The notes under the pieces were generated by a model, which made no database searches, was not told the origin of the DNA, and worked only from the letters and a program-made list of their open reading frames with translations. DNA of 64,000 bases from Lewinellaceae bacterium (GTDB lineage: Bacteria > Bacteroidota > Bacteroidia > Chitinophagales > Saprospiraceae), in NCBI GenBank assembly GCA_020636075.1, contig JACJYO010000003.1, positions 372,001 to 436,000 on the forward strand, given 5' to 3'. Shown here one piece after another: positions 42,139 to 49,906 of the stretch; positions within the stretch are counted from its first letter, which is position 1; each line of letters begins with the position of its first letter. Position numbers and translations under genes: made by a program.

Positions 42139-44262
42139 TCATTGGCGTTCAATCGCAGCCGTACCATCCACTTTTACGTTGCTGGTGGCATCTGATTTGA
42201 TTACAGCGCGTTCCTCAACGTTTATCCGTGCAGTGGAGGCGTCGGAGGCAGAGATGTCTGCATGTCTGACCCGCCAGCCGGAGGCTTCAAGTTCAGCCCC
42301 TTCGGAGAGGGTGGCATTTAGTCGTTCGCTATTGCCAATCAGTTCCACACGACTTTTTTCGGAGAGGGCAAGCGTTAAATCGCGGGAGTCGAAAAAGCCC
42401 CGCACTTGCGTGTTCCCCTTAGCGGTTATAGTCGATTGGCCTTCTTGAAAACCTCGTATCGTTACAGTGCCCGTGTTATTGGCAACCAAGGACGTGAAAA
42501 CCGGTGTTTTGATGATACAGCGGAGCTGGCCGCTCAACGATTTTTCACGTGTGGTCAGGGTGAGGTTGTCTCCGGAACGGATAATTTCAAGGGCATCGCG
42601 TTCGCTATCCGACCCGTTAAACTCTACACTAAAGTCGTCGCCTTCGATGATCTCCGTTTCAAAATTTCCTTCCAGGAAAAAACGCTCGTAGTAGCGCCCG
42701 CTGCGGTAGTTGCGGTCGCCGAATTGCGGGCAGTCGGCACAAACAAGACCGTGATCGGTCATACGAAACGCTTTGCCGGGGTTTCGGTAAACAGAGTACT
42801 CCTGATCGGAGTCTGCATAATCAATATCCCAAACCCTGCGATTGATCACATCGTCGAAGACGATATACTTGCCTTCCGGTACACTGATGGTGAGCCGTAC
42901 TTCCTGAACACGCCATTTGCTTCCGGCGGGGATTCCAAATCCGGTAGGTACGCGCAAGGATTTTCCGTCGAAATTGACGTCAAAAATGGTGCTTGCCGCA
43001 TTGGAAACGGCATCGGCATTGGTAGTGCCTCGTGCCCGGATCGATTGGGTACATTCAAAGCGGTTTGTTTCGCTGCGCCGCACGTTGATCCGGACCATTT
43101 CATTGATTTTCAATCGGTTGTTGTCGATATACAGTCCGCCGTCATCGTTGAACCAGTCGTCATTGTGGCCGGATATGCTGCCTGCCCAATTGACGTGCAA
43201 GGTGTCGGTACGAATATCCGACAGGTCGAGGTTGCTGGATACTGTACCGCTTTGCCGGAAGTTGGTTGCTGCCCAGCCGCCAAGCAGGACCAGCGAAATA
43301 AAATTCAATACCCAGAGAATGCTCATGCCGGATCCCAGCCAGGCTGGCGGTTTGTAGCGAAAAATGGTACGGCCCAGCCATAAAACCAAGCCTACGATCG
43401 GGATACCGATCAGGAAAATGCCGTTAAAAAATCCAAGGTATGTTGCGCCTGAGGATAAGGGGCTCAAATAGGAAATGTAGGGGGCAGCAGTGAAAAAGGC
43501 CACAATACCGCTTACCCAGGCCGTGGCAAGTCCGATTACCATCATCACGGCAATAAAAATGATAAAACCGAGAATCAGTTTGCCAAACACCGTGAGGCAG
43601 CCGCTGGCTATGTTTGCAGTAGTACGCCCCGCAGAGCTGCTGCCTGCGCGGGCGCCCAGATCATTCACTTTTTTGGAAAGCCGCTCTACGCCATGCTCGA
43701 TTTCGCGGGCGATGTTTTCCACATTAGCCGTTTCGCCCCGCATAGCGAGGCGTTCGGCGGCAGTGCGAGCCGGGGGGATCAGAATCCACAGCAAGATGTA
43801 GGCTGGTACCCAAAAGCCGAAGGAGAGCAGCGCCAGGGCGATAAAAATGACACGCATCCAAAGGAGGTTTTCCATGCCAAAGTAGGCGGTCAAACCGGAG
43901 CAAACCCCACCGATAACGGCGTCTTCTTCATCTCGAAACAGGCGTTTGCCCGGGCGGAAGGATTTTTTACCCGATTTGCGCGATTCGCGGGTCTCTACAG
44001 GTTCACCACCGAAATCTTCGGGTTTACCCATAATTTCAACGGCAGCTTCTACGTCGGGCAACATTACAATGGTTCGGTTACCCATATTAGTGCTGATCAG
44101 CTCGCCCAACCGGGATTCGATGTCGTGCATGATCTCGTCGCGGCCTTCACTTTCACTGAACCGCCGCCGAATGCTGTCCAGGTATGCCTGCAAGTATTCG
44201 AAGGCATCATCATCTATGGTGAGTGCATAACCGCCAAGATTGATATTCAGTATCTTATTCAT
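42139..44262 (-). CDS. PspC-domain membrane protein with C-terminal GIN (DUF2807) domain
   Basis: A 707-residue envelope protein. Residues 1-100 (MNKILNINLGGYALTIDDDA, FEYLQAYLDSIRRRF) form a short alpha/beta domain often found before PspC in Bacteroidota. Residues ~105-165 are the PspC domain (RDEEDAVIGGVCSGLTAYFG) with its membrane span. More spans lie at ~220-345. Residues ~350-700 are beta-rich and end in a GIN/DUF2807-like beta-solenoid (GFQEGQSTITAKGNTQVRGF; SGWRVRHADISASDASTARI). PspC proteins sense envelope stress in enterobacteria; here the role is inferred to be similar. The PadR regulator lies just upstream on the same strand, a common pairing that suggests it controls this gene. 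Confidence 0.85.
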   Translation of the reverse strand: MNKILNINLGGYALTIDDDAFEYLQAYLDSIRRRFSESEGRDEIMHDIESRLGELISTNMGNRTIVMLPDVEAAVEIMGKPEDFGGEPVETRESRKSGKKSFRPGKRLFRDEEDAVIGGVCSGLTAYFGMENLLWMRVIFIALALLSFGFWVPAYILLWILIPPARTAAERLAMRGETANVENIAREIEHGVERLSKKVNDLGARAGSSSAGRTTANIASGCLTVFGKLILGFIIFIAVMMVIGLATAWVSGIVAFFTAAPYISYLSPLSSGATYLGFFNGIFLIGIPIVGLVLWLGRTIFRYKPPAWLGSGMSILWVLNFISLVLLGGWAATNFRQSGTVSSNLDLSDIRTDTLHVNWAGSISGHNDDWFNDDGGLYIDNNRLKINEMVRINVRRSETNRFECTQSIRARGTTNADAVSNAASTIFDVNFDGKSLRVPTGFGIPAGSKWRVQEVRLTISVPEGKYIVFDDVINRRVWDIDYADSDQEYSVYRNPGKAFRMTDHGLVCADCPQFGDRNYRSGRYYERFFLEGNFETEIIEGDDFSVEFNGSDSERDALEIIRSGDNLTLTTREKSLSGQLRCIIKTPVFTSLVANNTGTVTIRGFQEGQSTITAKGNTQVRGFFDSRDLTLALSEKSRVELIGNSERLNATLSEGAELEASGWRVRHADISASDASTARINVEERAVIKSDATSNVKVDGTAAIERQ

Positions 44263-44351
44263 TGTTTGAAGTTGGTTGAGAGAATGTGGGTGGTTTTGGG
44301 TTATTGCGTTTGTAGTACAGGATATGTGGGGCGCATTTGGTTATTTTGAGT

Positions 44352-44777
44352 TCAGGCATCCGGAGGAAGCGGTTCTATGTTGAGGGGTTTAGGGGCGTCG
44401 GAGTCGTCACCGCCCGATTTCTTTTTCTTTTTGCCTTTGGCTGAGGTTACATTCGTTGCGATTGTTTCGTCGACGGCTTGTACCAGACTTTGCCAACTGC
44501 TGGTCAGCTCCTCCAGAAATTGCCTGCCTGTATCGGTAATGGTGAAATACTTTCGAGGAGGGCCTTTTTCGCCTTCCCGCCAGATGTAATCCACTAATCC
44601 GTCGTTCTTCAACCGGATTAGCAAGGGATACAGGGTCCCTTCCTTTACCAGGACATTGGTGCCTTCCAACTGCCGGATAATTTCCGGTGGGTAGGTCTCC
44701 CTACCGGCAATTACAGCCAGCACGCACATCTCCAGGACTCCCTTGCGCATTTGTGCTTTGGCATTTTCTAAATCCAT
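44352..44777 (-). CDS. PadR-family transcriptional regulator
   Basis: A 141-residue winged-helix repressor. The pattern MRKGVLEMCVLAVIAGRETY, followed by PPEIIRQLEGTNVLVKEGTL, YPLLIRLKNDGLVDYIWREG and PPRKYFTITDTGRQFLEEL, is classical PadR. The last ~35 residues are a lysine-rich tail (KGKKKKKSGGDDSDAPKP) not needed for the fold. It is the first gene of a two-gene unit with the PspC protein (89 bp apart). Autoregulation is typical of the family and likely here. The effector is unknown. Confidence 0.93.
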   Translation of the reverse strand: MDLENAKAQMRKGVLEMCVLAVIAGRETYPPEIIRQLEGTNVLVKEGTLYPLLIRLKNDGLVDYIWREGEKGPPRKYFTITDTGRQFLEELTSSWQSLVQAVDETIATNVTSAKGKKKKKSGGDDSDAPKPLNIEPLPPDA

Positions 44778-45133
44778 GTTTTTGTTTTTTTAGTTGTTGC
44801 CTCGGACCGGCAGTTTTTGGTAATGCCGGCTAGTTGATGGCACAAACATATGGTCATTCTAGGTATTATGCAATACAAGGATGCTAGTTTAGCCTGCTAT
44901 TTTTTTATGTAATATATTTTATGAAATTTCCTGGAGACTTGTCTTTTAAAGTAAAAAGCCTTGAAAATCAGGTGCTTAAAAAATTTTCTTTACGGGTTTA
45001 GAGCCCAAATTCTTGCTTTTGCCTTTTCAGAAGGAGGAAATATCTTTTTTTATGAAAAAAATATTTTAACATAATCTTAAGTTAATCTTAACGTTACTTA
45101 ACCTATTCGTTTAACCAAACAAATTCCATTGTT
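44778..45133. other. Divergent AT-rich intergenic region between padR and a lipoprotein gene
   Basis: 356 bases holding the padR promoter (see separate entry). The right half is very AT-rich (TTAACATAATCTTAAGTTAA region near 45,067) and presumably contains the promoter of the lipoprotein gene, but no exact TAnnTTTG box is seen there. No gene or stable RNA was recognised. Confidence 0.5.
44843..44873 (-). promoter_or_regulatory. Promoter of padR-pspC (TTG-N20-TATGTTTG)
   Basis: On the minus strand TTG (complement of 44,871-44,873) is separated by 20 bp from TATGTTTG (complement of 44,843-44,850), a good fit to the Bacteroidota -33/-7 consensus. It lies ~65 bp upstream of padR. Confidence 0.7.
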
Positions 45134-46015
45134 ATGAAAAATGAATTGCGAATGCTCAGTTTTCGAGTGCTTCTGCTAGTAATAATGACGGGTTTTCTGG
45201 CCTCATCCTGTACTCAGGTCTATTTTGAAAAGCCAGTACCCCAAAACGCTGCGGAAATGCAGCTAATCCCAGCGGATTGGACTGGCGTTTATCAGGCCCA
45301 GTCTGTCGGGGCAGAGGATCCATCGTTATTGGAGCAACTTTTCCAGCAATGTTTTCGCCTGGAGCGCCTGAATGAATCCCGGTTATTAGTTGCCTCGGAA
45401 TACCGGTTACATGAAAAAGATATCCCACGCCTGCGTAATGCGCTGGACGAACAAAAGACGTCGGGCGATTTGCTCGACTATGAGCTGTCTGAAAACATGA
45501 TTTTATGTACAGTCGCCGGCGAAGATGGCAGTACCGAACAGCAGTATACCGCACTGCTCAAAAAGGGGCCCTGGTATATCCTGACACAAACAATTGCCCC
45601 GGTTCAGCTTTTTGATCTGAAATCTGGCAATAAAATGAATTTCGATCTGAAAACCAGTGCCAGTATGTCCTCACCCTGGTTGCCGTGGGCAGATAGCATA
45701 AGCAGCGAGCAGGCAACTTTGGTGGCTCGCCAAACCCGGAAACATTGGTATTTCAATACCTGGGAAGCAAATGCAAAAAAGTGGTCGTTGTTATATGTGG
45801 AACAGACTAGTAAGGATCAATTGCTCATAAAGCAGTCGCATTTGCAAAACCCGGAAGCGTTTAAAATGCGGCTGGATTACTTTAATCGTATCACACCTTT
45901 CCGTGAGGTAGACTCCGATAATTTTGAAATTGACCCGACAGATGAGGCCCTCGAACAATTGTTGGCAGAAAAAGATATGTTTCAAACAACGTATCTGCGT
46001 CGTATTGAAGAATAA
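45134..46015 (+). CDS. Predicted lipoprotein of unknown function
   Basis: A 293-residue protein with a lipoprotein signal peptide (RVLLLVIMTGFLASSCTQ), lipobox LASSC, so it is expected to be membrane-anchored. The mature part has no domain I recognise. It is mostly hydrophilic, with recurring patterns such as EYRLHEKDIPRLRNALDEQK and NPEAFKMRLDYFNRITPFRE that suggest a mixed alpha/beta fold. It is monocistronic; a strong hairpin follows the stop and separates it from the convergent cytochrome gene. Function cannot be deduced. Confidence 0.75.
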   Translation: MKNELRMLSFRVLLLVIMTGFLASSCTQVYFEKPVPQNAAEMQLIPADWTGVYQAQSVGAEDPSLLEQLFQQCFRLERLNESRLLVASEYRLHEKDIPRLRNALDEQKTSGDLLDYELSENMILCTVAGEDGSTEQQYTALLKKGPWYILTQTIAPVQLFDLKSGNKMNFDLKTSASMSSPWLPWADSISSEQATLVARQTRKHWYFNTWEANAKKWSLLYVEQTSKDQLLIKQSHLQNPEAFKMRLDYFNRITPFREVDSDNFEIDPTDEALEQLLAEKDMFQTTYLRRIEE

Positions 46016-46027
46016 CGTAGCGTAGTG

Positions 46028-46064
46028 TGTTGGGCAGCGGCAATATCGATGCCGCTGCCCAACA
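46028..46064. terminator. Bidirectional hairpin between convergent lipoprotein and cytochrome genes
   Basis: TGTTGGGCAGCGGCA pairs perfectly with TGCCGCTGCCCAACA around a 7-base loop. It lies 13 bp after one stop and 8 bp before the other, so it probably ends both transcripts, although T-runs are absent. Confidence 0.65.
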
Positions 46065-46071
46065 ACTGATG

Positions 46072-47046
46072 TTATTCGCGGGCTTTGTAGCGCGCCACTT
46101 CGTTCCGGATTGGTGGAACGGTTTGCAGGTAGGCCCAAATTGCGTTTACCTCTTTATCTGAAAGGGTGGTGTGTGGAAACATTGGATAGTATAAAGGCCC
46201 ACCCCTGGGGTTTTTCCCAAATTTTACGGCTTCATAAAACTGCTGTTGCGTCCAATTACCGATGCCGGTTTCCTTGTCCATGGTGATGTTTGCCGAAGGC
46301 ACTAACACGCGTTCCATATTGATCAATGGATTGCCACCGCCATAAAACCCTTCGCTTTTTTCGGGAATTAATTCATTCATTGTTTTAAAATCAGCGGAGT
46401 GGCAGCCATAACAAGCGCAAAGGGCGTCAGCCACATACCGGCCAAAAGCGACTTCATCGGTTGTGTCGGGTATGGTAATGGTTTTTTCCGGCAAGGGAAG
46501 CGGCTTGAAAACCATGTTGCACAGAAACTTAATGAGGAAGTTTGGCTTATTTGGCGGGTTTTCCCGGGTATCGGGTGCCAGAGACGGCTCATCAGAGTGC
46601 AGCCAGGCAATAATTGAATAGATGTCTTCATCAGCCATCAATGGGAATTTCGGCATGTATGGTGGCGCATAGGTGCCATCTTTCCGCAAACCGGTCCGCA
46701 AAAAGTAATACAATTCCCCATCCGTCCAGGTGCCGATACCATGCACCTCATCATGTGTAATGTTATAGGACGCTATGGTCCCGAATTCCTCCGGGATGTC
46801 CGGTAAAATTTTTCCTGTCAGTTTACCATCAGAGCCCCGATGGCATTCATTACAAAGTAAGGTGGCAATCTTGGCGCCGCGATCGATATACGCACTATCG
46901 CGCGGGGCCTTCAGGGAGGCAACGTCTGGGGGGATATTCACGTCATAGGTTGGGATGCCCTTCACGGCAATGTAGGCAGCAAAGCCACCGATACAGAGGG
47001 CAAGTAGCCCAATTAAAATTCCGAGGATTTTAAGTACGCGTTTCAT
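46072..47046 (-). CDS. Membrane-anchored diheme cytochrome c
   Basis: A 324-residue periplasmic electron carrier tethered by an N-terminal hydrophobic helix (MKRVLKILGILIGLLALCIG). Two c-type heme motifs are present: CNECH at residues 65-69 and CYGCH at 212-216. Later Met residues (for example in MPKFPLMADED and YYPMFPHTTLSD) could be axial ligands. The two halves look like tandem cytochrome c domains, as in the subunits that feed alcohol/gluconate-type dehydrogenases or terminal oxidases. No dehydrogenase lies beside it, so the redox partner is unknown. The start is placed at 47,046, where the membrane anchor begins. Confidence 0.9.
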   Translation of the reverse strand: MKRVLKILGILIGLLALCIGGFAAYIAVKGIPTYDVNIPPDVASLKAPRDSAYIDRGAKIATLLCNECHRGSDGKLTGKILPDIPEEFGTIASYNITHDEVHGIGTWTDGELYYFLRTGLRKDGTYAPPYMPKFPLMADEDIYSIIAWLHSDEPSLAPDTRENPPNKPNFLIKFLCNMVFKPLPLPEKTITIPDTTDEVAFGRYVADALCACYGCHSADFKTMNELIPEKSEGFYGGGNPLINMERVLVPSANITMDKETGIGNWTQQQFYEAVKFGKNPRGGPLYYPMFPHTTLSDKEVNAIWAYLQTVPPIRNEVARYKARE

Positions 47047-47418
47047 GTATAGGACATTTGGTAAAAAAAACAAGGTAGAAAGCGGTAGAACGGCTTTTCA
47101 GGCTTGCTTTTTAGGGCAGCGGAATTCTTTGCCTAAATGTATGAAAATGCAGGCAAACGGTAGATTTCAAGGGGCAAACGCTAGAAATTATAAGATAAAG
47201 GCCATTTAGAACTTTCAGTCTTTTTTGAAAATTATAAAAAATGTAGAGGGAGTCTAAATAGTGTAAACTATTGATAAATAGTCCTATATGAAGCAAATAG
47301 ATGTCTTGACACTAAAGTTTGTAAAAAATTAACATTTAAATGTTTAACAGAAACTTGCTGGAAGTTAAACAAGGATATATCTTTGACCTATCAAAAAATG
47401 ACAAATAAGGAGATAGCC
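47047..47418. other. AT-rich intergenic region between cytochrome c and sigma factor genes
   Basis: 372 bases, strongly AT-rich, containing the sigma-factor promoter at 47,355-47,385. No other gene, repeat or RNA was recognised; a 61-codon frame on the minus strand here is compositionally non-coding. Confidence 0.5.
47355..47385 (+). promoter_or_regulatory. Promoter of the ECF sigma factor gene (TTG-N20-TATCTTTG)
   Basis: TTG at 47,355-47,357, exactly 20 bp, then TATCTTTG at 47,378-47,385. It is the best housekeeping-type promoter in the window and lies 33 bp before the start codon. Confidence 0.78.
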
Positions 47419-47937
47419 ATGACAAACTTTGAATTTAATAGTAAACTGAGTGGGTTAACAGCGCTTTTGCACTCCTTCGCTTATAATTTGACCAAGAATT
47501 CTGAGGACGCAAAAGATCTATACCAGGAGACTGCTTTTCGGGCATTGTCCAATCGTGAAAAATTTCAACCAGGTACCAATTTTAAAGCATGGATGTTCAC
47601 AATTATGAAGAACATCTTTATCAATAACTACCGGAAGAAAGTTAAATCAAATACGATCCTTGACACGACCGACAACCAGTATTACCTGAATTCCGGCAGC
47701 CACGCCACCGGCAATGCTGCGGAAGGTGAAATAATGCTGAAAGAACTCAATAAAATGGTTTCTGCATTGGATGACAGCATTCGTATTCCCTTCCTGATGC
47801 ACTTTGAAGGATTCAAGTACCAGGAAATTGCTGATGAACTTTCGCTTCCGCTCGGAACAGTAAAAAGCCGGATATTTTTTGCCCGCAAAGAACTTAAGGA
47901 AAGAATTTTATCCAGTTACGGGTTCCATCCTAACTAA
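47419..47937 (+). CDS. ECF-type RNA polymerase sigma factor
   Basis: A 172-residue group 4 sigma factor. Region 2 is visible at ~20-85 (NSEDAKDLYQETAFRALSNR, NFKAWMFTIMKNIFINNYRK). Region 4 at ~115-165 has a helix-turn-helix (MHFEGFKYQEIADELSLPLG, TVKSRIFFARKELKERI). The start at 47,419 is supported by an AAGGAG ribosome-binding site 7 bases upstream, rare in this genome; an earlier in-frame ATG overlaps that site. No anti-sigma factor is adjacent. The transcript ends at a clear intrinsic terminator. The regulon is unknown. Confidence 0.93.
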   Translation: MTNFEFNSKLSGLTALLHSFAYNLTKNSEDAKDLYQETAFRALSNREKFQPGTNFKAWMFTIMKNIFINNYRKKVKSNTILDTTDNQYYLNSGSHATGNAAEGEIMLKELNKMVSALDDSIRIPFLMHFEGFKYQEIADELSLPLGTVKSRIFFARKELKERILSSYGFHPN

Positions 47938-47974
47938 ATAATTGTCTCCCCCCAGACGATAAAACACAGATAGG

Positions 47975-48001
47975 GCCATTCCAAAGGGAATGGCTTTTTT
48001 T
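47975..48001 (+). terminator. Intrinsic terminator after the sigma factor gene
   Basis: GCCATTCC pairs with GGAATGGC around AAAG, followed by seven T residues. Confidence 0.85.
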
Positions 48002-48038
48002 ATGTACATCAAGAAGGTCTGGACGTTGAATTAACGTA

Positions 48039-48824
48039 TCACAAACTTCGGGTGCGCCCACCATCAACCGGAAGATTGATCCCGTTTACATAGCCAGCTG
48101 CCGGGCTGGCCAAAAATGCCACCACAGCCGCTACCTCTGCAGGTTCGGCGAAACGGCGCAGGGGAACAAGATTTTGAAACTGCGCTTGAACAGCTTCCAC
48201 TGTTATTTTGCCAGTCGCTGCCCGTTTATCAATGATTTCACGCAACCGGCCAGTGTTGGTATAGCCCGGCAGCACATTGTTGACCGTGATGCCAAAACGC
48301 CCTACTTCGTTGGCCCAGGTTTTTGCCCAGGATGCTACGGCCCAGCGGGTGGTATTGGATACGCCCAGATTGTCGATGGGTTCTTTTACAGACGTGCTGA
48401 TAATGTTGATGATCCGCCCATACCCAGCGGCTTGCATGCCAGGTAGCACCGCCTGTGCCAACAACTGATTGCAAATAAGGTGATTGTGGTAAGCGCGCAG
48501 GAATGCTTCCGGGGTGGCATCTGTGATCGGCCCGCCGGGTGGGCCACCCGTATTGTTTATCAATATATGGACGGGTTGATCGCGCAACAACTCCGCAGTT
48601 TTTGCCAGCAGGATATGACTGTCGTCAAAATCAGCGATCAGATACCGATGCTGCTGGCCCTGGCTGGTGTCCAGTTCTGCCATTGCTTCCTGCAGCGTAC
48701 GTTCGGTACGCGCCACGAGTGTAACCTGTGCGCCAAGCCTGGCCAGTTCAATAGCCGTTGCCCGGCCAATGCCGGCACTGGCACCGCCGACCAAGGCGTT
48801 TTTTCCATGAAGTTCGATATTCAT
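48039..48824 (-). CDS. Short-chain dehydrogenase/reductase-like protein with altered catalytic residues
   Basis: A 261-residue Rossmann-fold protein resembling 3-oxoacyl-ACP reductases. It has an N-terminal dinucleotide motif GGASAGIGRA, the NNTGGPPGGP block in place of NNAG, and the C-terminal GINLPVDGGRTRS. The usual catalytic Tyr-x3-Lys is not evident: the equivalent region reads NLGVSNTTRWAVASWAKTWA, with Ser and Arg at those places. This matches the atypical BKR-like SDR subgroup known to lack the perfect tetrad, so its reaction is uncertain. The start MNIELHGKNALV at 48,824 is preferred over one eight codons earlier. It lies 34 bp from the GSCFA gene upstream on the same strand and may be co-transcribed. 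Confidence 0.85.
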   Translation of the reverse strand: MNIELHGKNALVGGASAGIGRATAIELARLGAQVTLVARTERTLQEAMAELDTSQGQQHRYLIADFDDSHILLAKTAELLRDQPVHILINNTGGPPGGPITDATPEAFLRAYHNHLICNQLLAQAVLPGMQAAGYGRIINIISTSVKEPIDNLGVSNTTRWAVASWAKTWANEVGRFGITVNNVLPGYTNTGRLREIIDKRAATGKITVEAVQAQFQNLVPLRRFAEPAEVAAVVAFLASPAAGYVNGINLPVDGGRTRSL

Positions 48825-48857
48825 TTTATATAATTTGAGGTCAGGCAATGGCTCAAT

Positions 48858-49835
48858 TTAGGAACAAAATTGCGCAAACCAGGCGATTTCCTTTGAAAAA
48901 TCAAGTAATGGGTATTTGCTTTTCAGCTGTTCAATGGCCGCTAATTGTTGTCGGGCAAAAGTTTGGTGTTCTGTTGTATCGGGGTGAAGCGGCCTGTGTT
49001 CGGTCGCAACCCGAATCTTATCCAGTTGGGTAAGCAGGTTCCGCGTTTCAGGGGCCAGAAACGCAGCGGCAAAATATTCCCAAATATATTCCACGGCCGA
49101 TGCGCTGGGATGTACCATGTCGTCGGCATAAAACCGGTAATCGCGCAATTCATCGAGCAGGACTTCGTATGCCGGGAAGTAATGCACGAAATCAAACTGC
49201 GCGCACAGGTCTGCACAAGCCAGCAGCAATACGGCCTTGCTGCGCTGGTTTTCCACAAAACCGTTGCGCATATGCCGTACCGGACTTACACTGAGCACAA
49301 CCTGCACGGCAGGGCGTTTTGCACGGAGCGCTTCGATTGCCTTTGCCAGAGTGTTTACGGTTTCCGCCACACTGAGACGGCGTTCTTCAAACCAATCGGC
49401 TGGCGCTTTGTGGTTGTTGGCCACAATCTGACCGGTCTCTTTGAGCATGAACACCTGAGCGGTGCCTAGTGTAAGAAACAGGTAGTTGGTTTTTTCTAAA
49501 AATGCGGCTGTCGTTTGGCGGGCGCGTTCGATGTTTTTTCTAAAAGTTGCTTCGTCAGGATGGCTGAAAGAGCCGTGGTAGTCCCAATGGTAAAACGAAC
49601 CTCCGGTTCGTTTTTGAACAGCCAATTTTTCAACGAACCGGAGGTTCGTTGTTACGGCAATTGACACCGGATTATACACAATCCCGTTGGGGTTTACCAA
49701 TGTCTGAAACTTCCCTTCCACCAGCCGTTTGCCTATGTGCTCGGTAAAACAAGAGCCTACCAACAACAGCGGGTCGGCATGCGTCAGCTGGAAAGGCGCC
49801 CGGTAAGGCGGTACAATTGTCCGAAAGCTTTTCAT
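48858..49835 (-). CDS. GSCFA-domain protein (SGNH-hydrolase-like)
   Basis: A 325-residue protein of the GSCFA family, named after its motif; here LLVGSCFTEHIGKRL near residue 26. Such proteins are common in Bacteroidota and plants and are related to SGNH esterases/acyltransferases; the substrate is unknown. Other family blocks are PNGIVYNPVSIA, FLTLGTAQVF, VLSVSPVRHMRNGF and FYADDMVHPSASAVEYIWEY, the last with Asp and His at the expected SGNH positions. Residues ~62-80 (TTNLRFVEKLAVQKRTGGS) are encoded by two inverted hairpin repeats (49,591-49,651) that keep the frame open. It lies upstream of the SDR gene on the same strand. Confidence 0.9.
   Translation of the reverse strand: MKSFRTIVPPYRAPFQLTHADPLLLVGSCFTEHIGKRLVEGKFQTLVNPNGIVYNPVSIAVTTNLRFVEKLAVQKRTGGSFYHWDYHGSFSHPDEATFRKNIERARQTTAAFLEKTNYLFLTLGTAQVFMLKETGQIVANNHKAPADWFEERRLSVAETVNTLAKAIEALRAKRPAVQVVLSVSPVRHMRNGFVENQRSKAVLLLACADLCAQFDFVHYFPAYEVLLDELRDYRFYADDMVHPSASAVEYIWEYFAAAFLAPETRNLLTQLDKIRVATEHRPLHPDTTEHQTFARQQLAAIEQLKSKYPLLDFSKEIAWFAQFCS
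49591..49651. repeat. Inverted pair of hairpins inside the GSCFA coding sequence
   Basis: Two hairpins with 3-nt loops: AACGAACC-TCC-GGTTCGTT at 49,594-49,612 and AACGAACC-GGA-GGTTCGTT at 49,632-49,650. They are exact reverse complements of each other and separated by 19 bp. The outer ends resemble the GTAA/TTAC ends of the 58-kb element. The whole unit is translated in frame. Confidence 0.88.
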
Positions 49836-49906
49836 AGCAGCCCGTTTTTCTGGGCAAACTTGCTACTTTTACGGCTCTTTTTCAGCAGCCTTCTGTAATT
49901 CGACGC

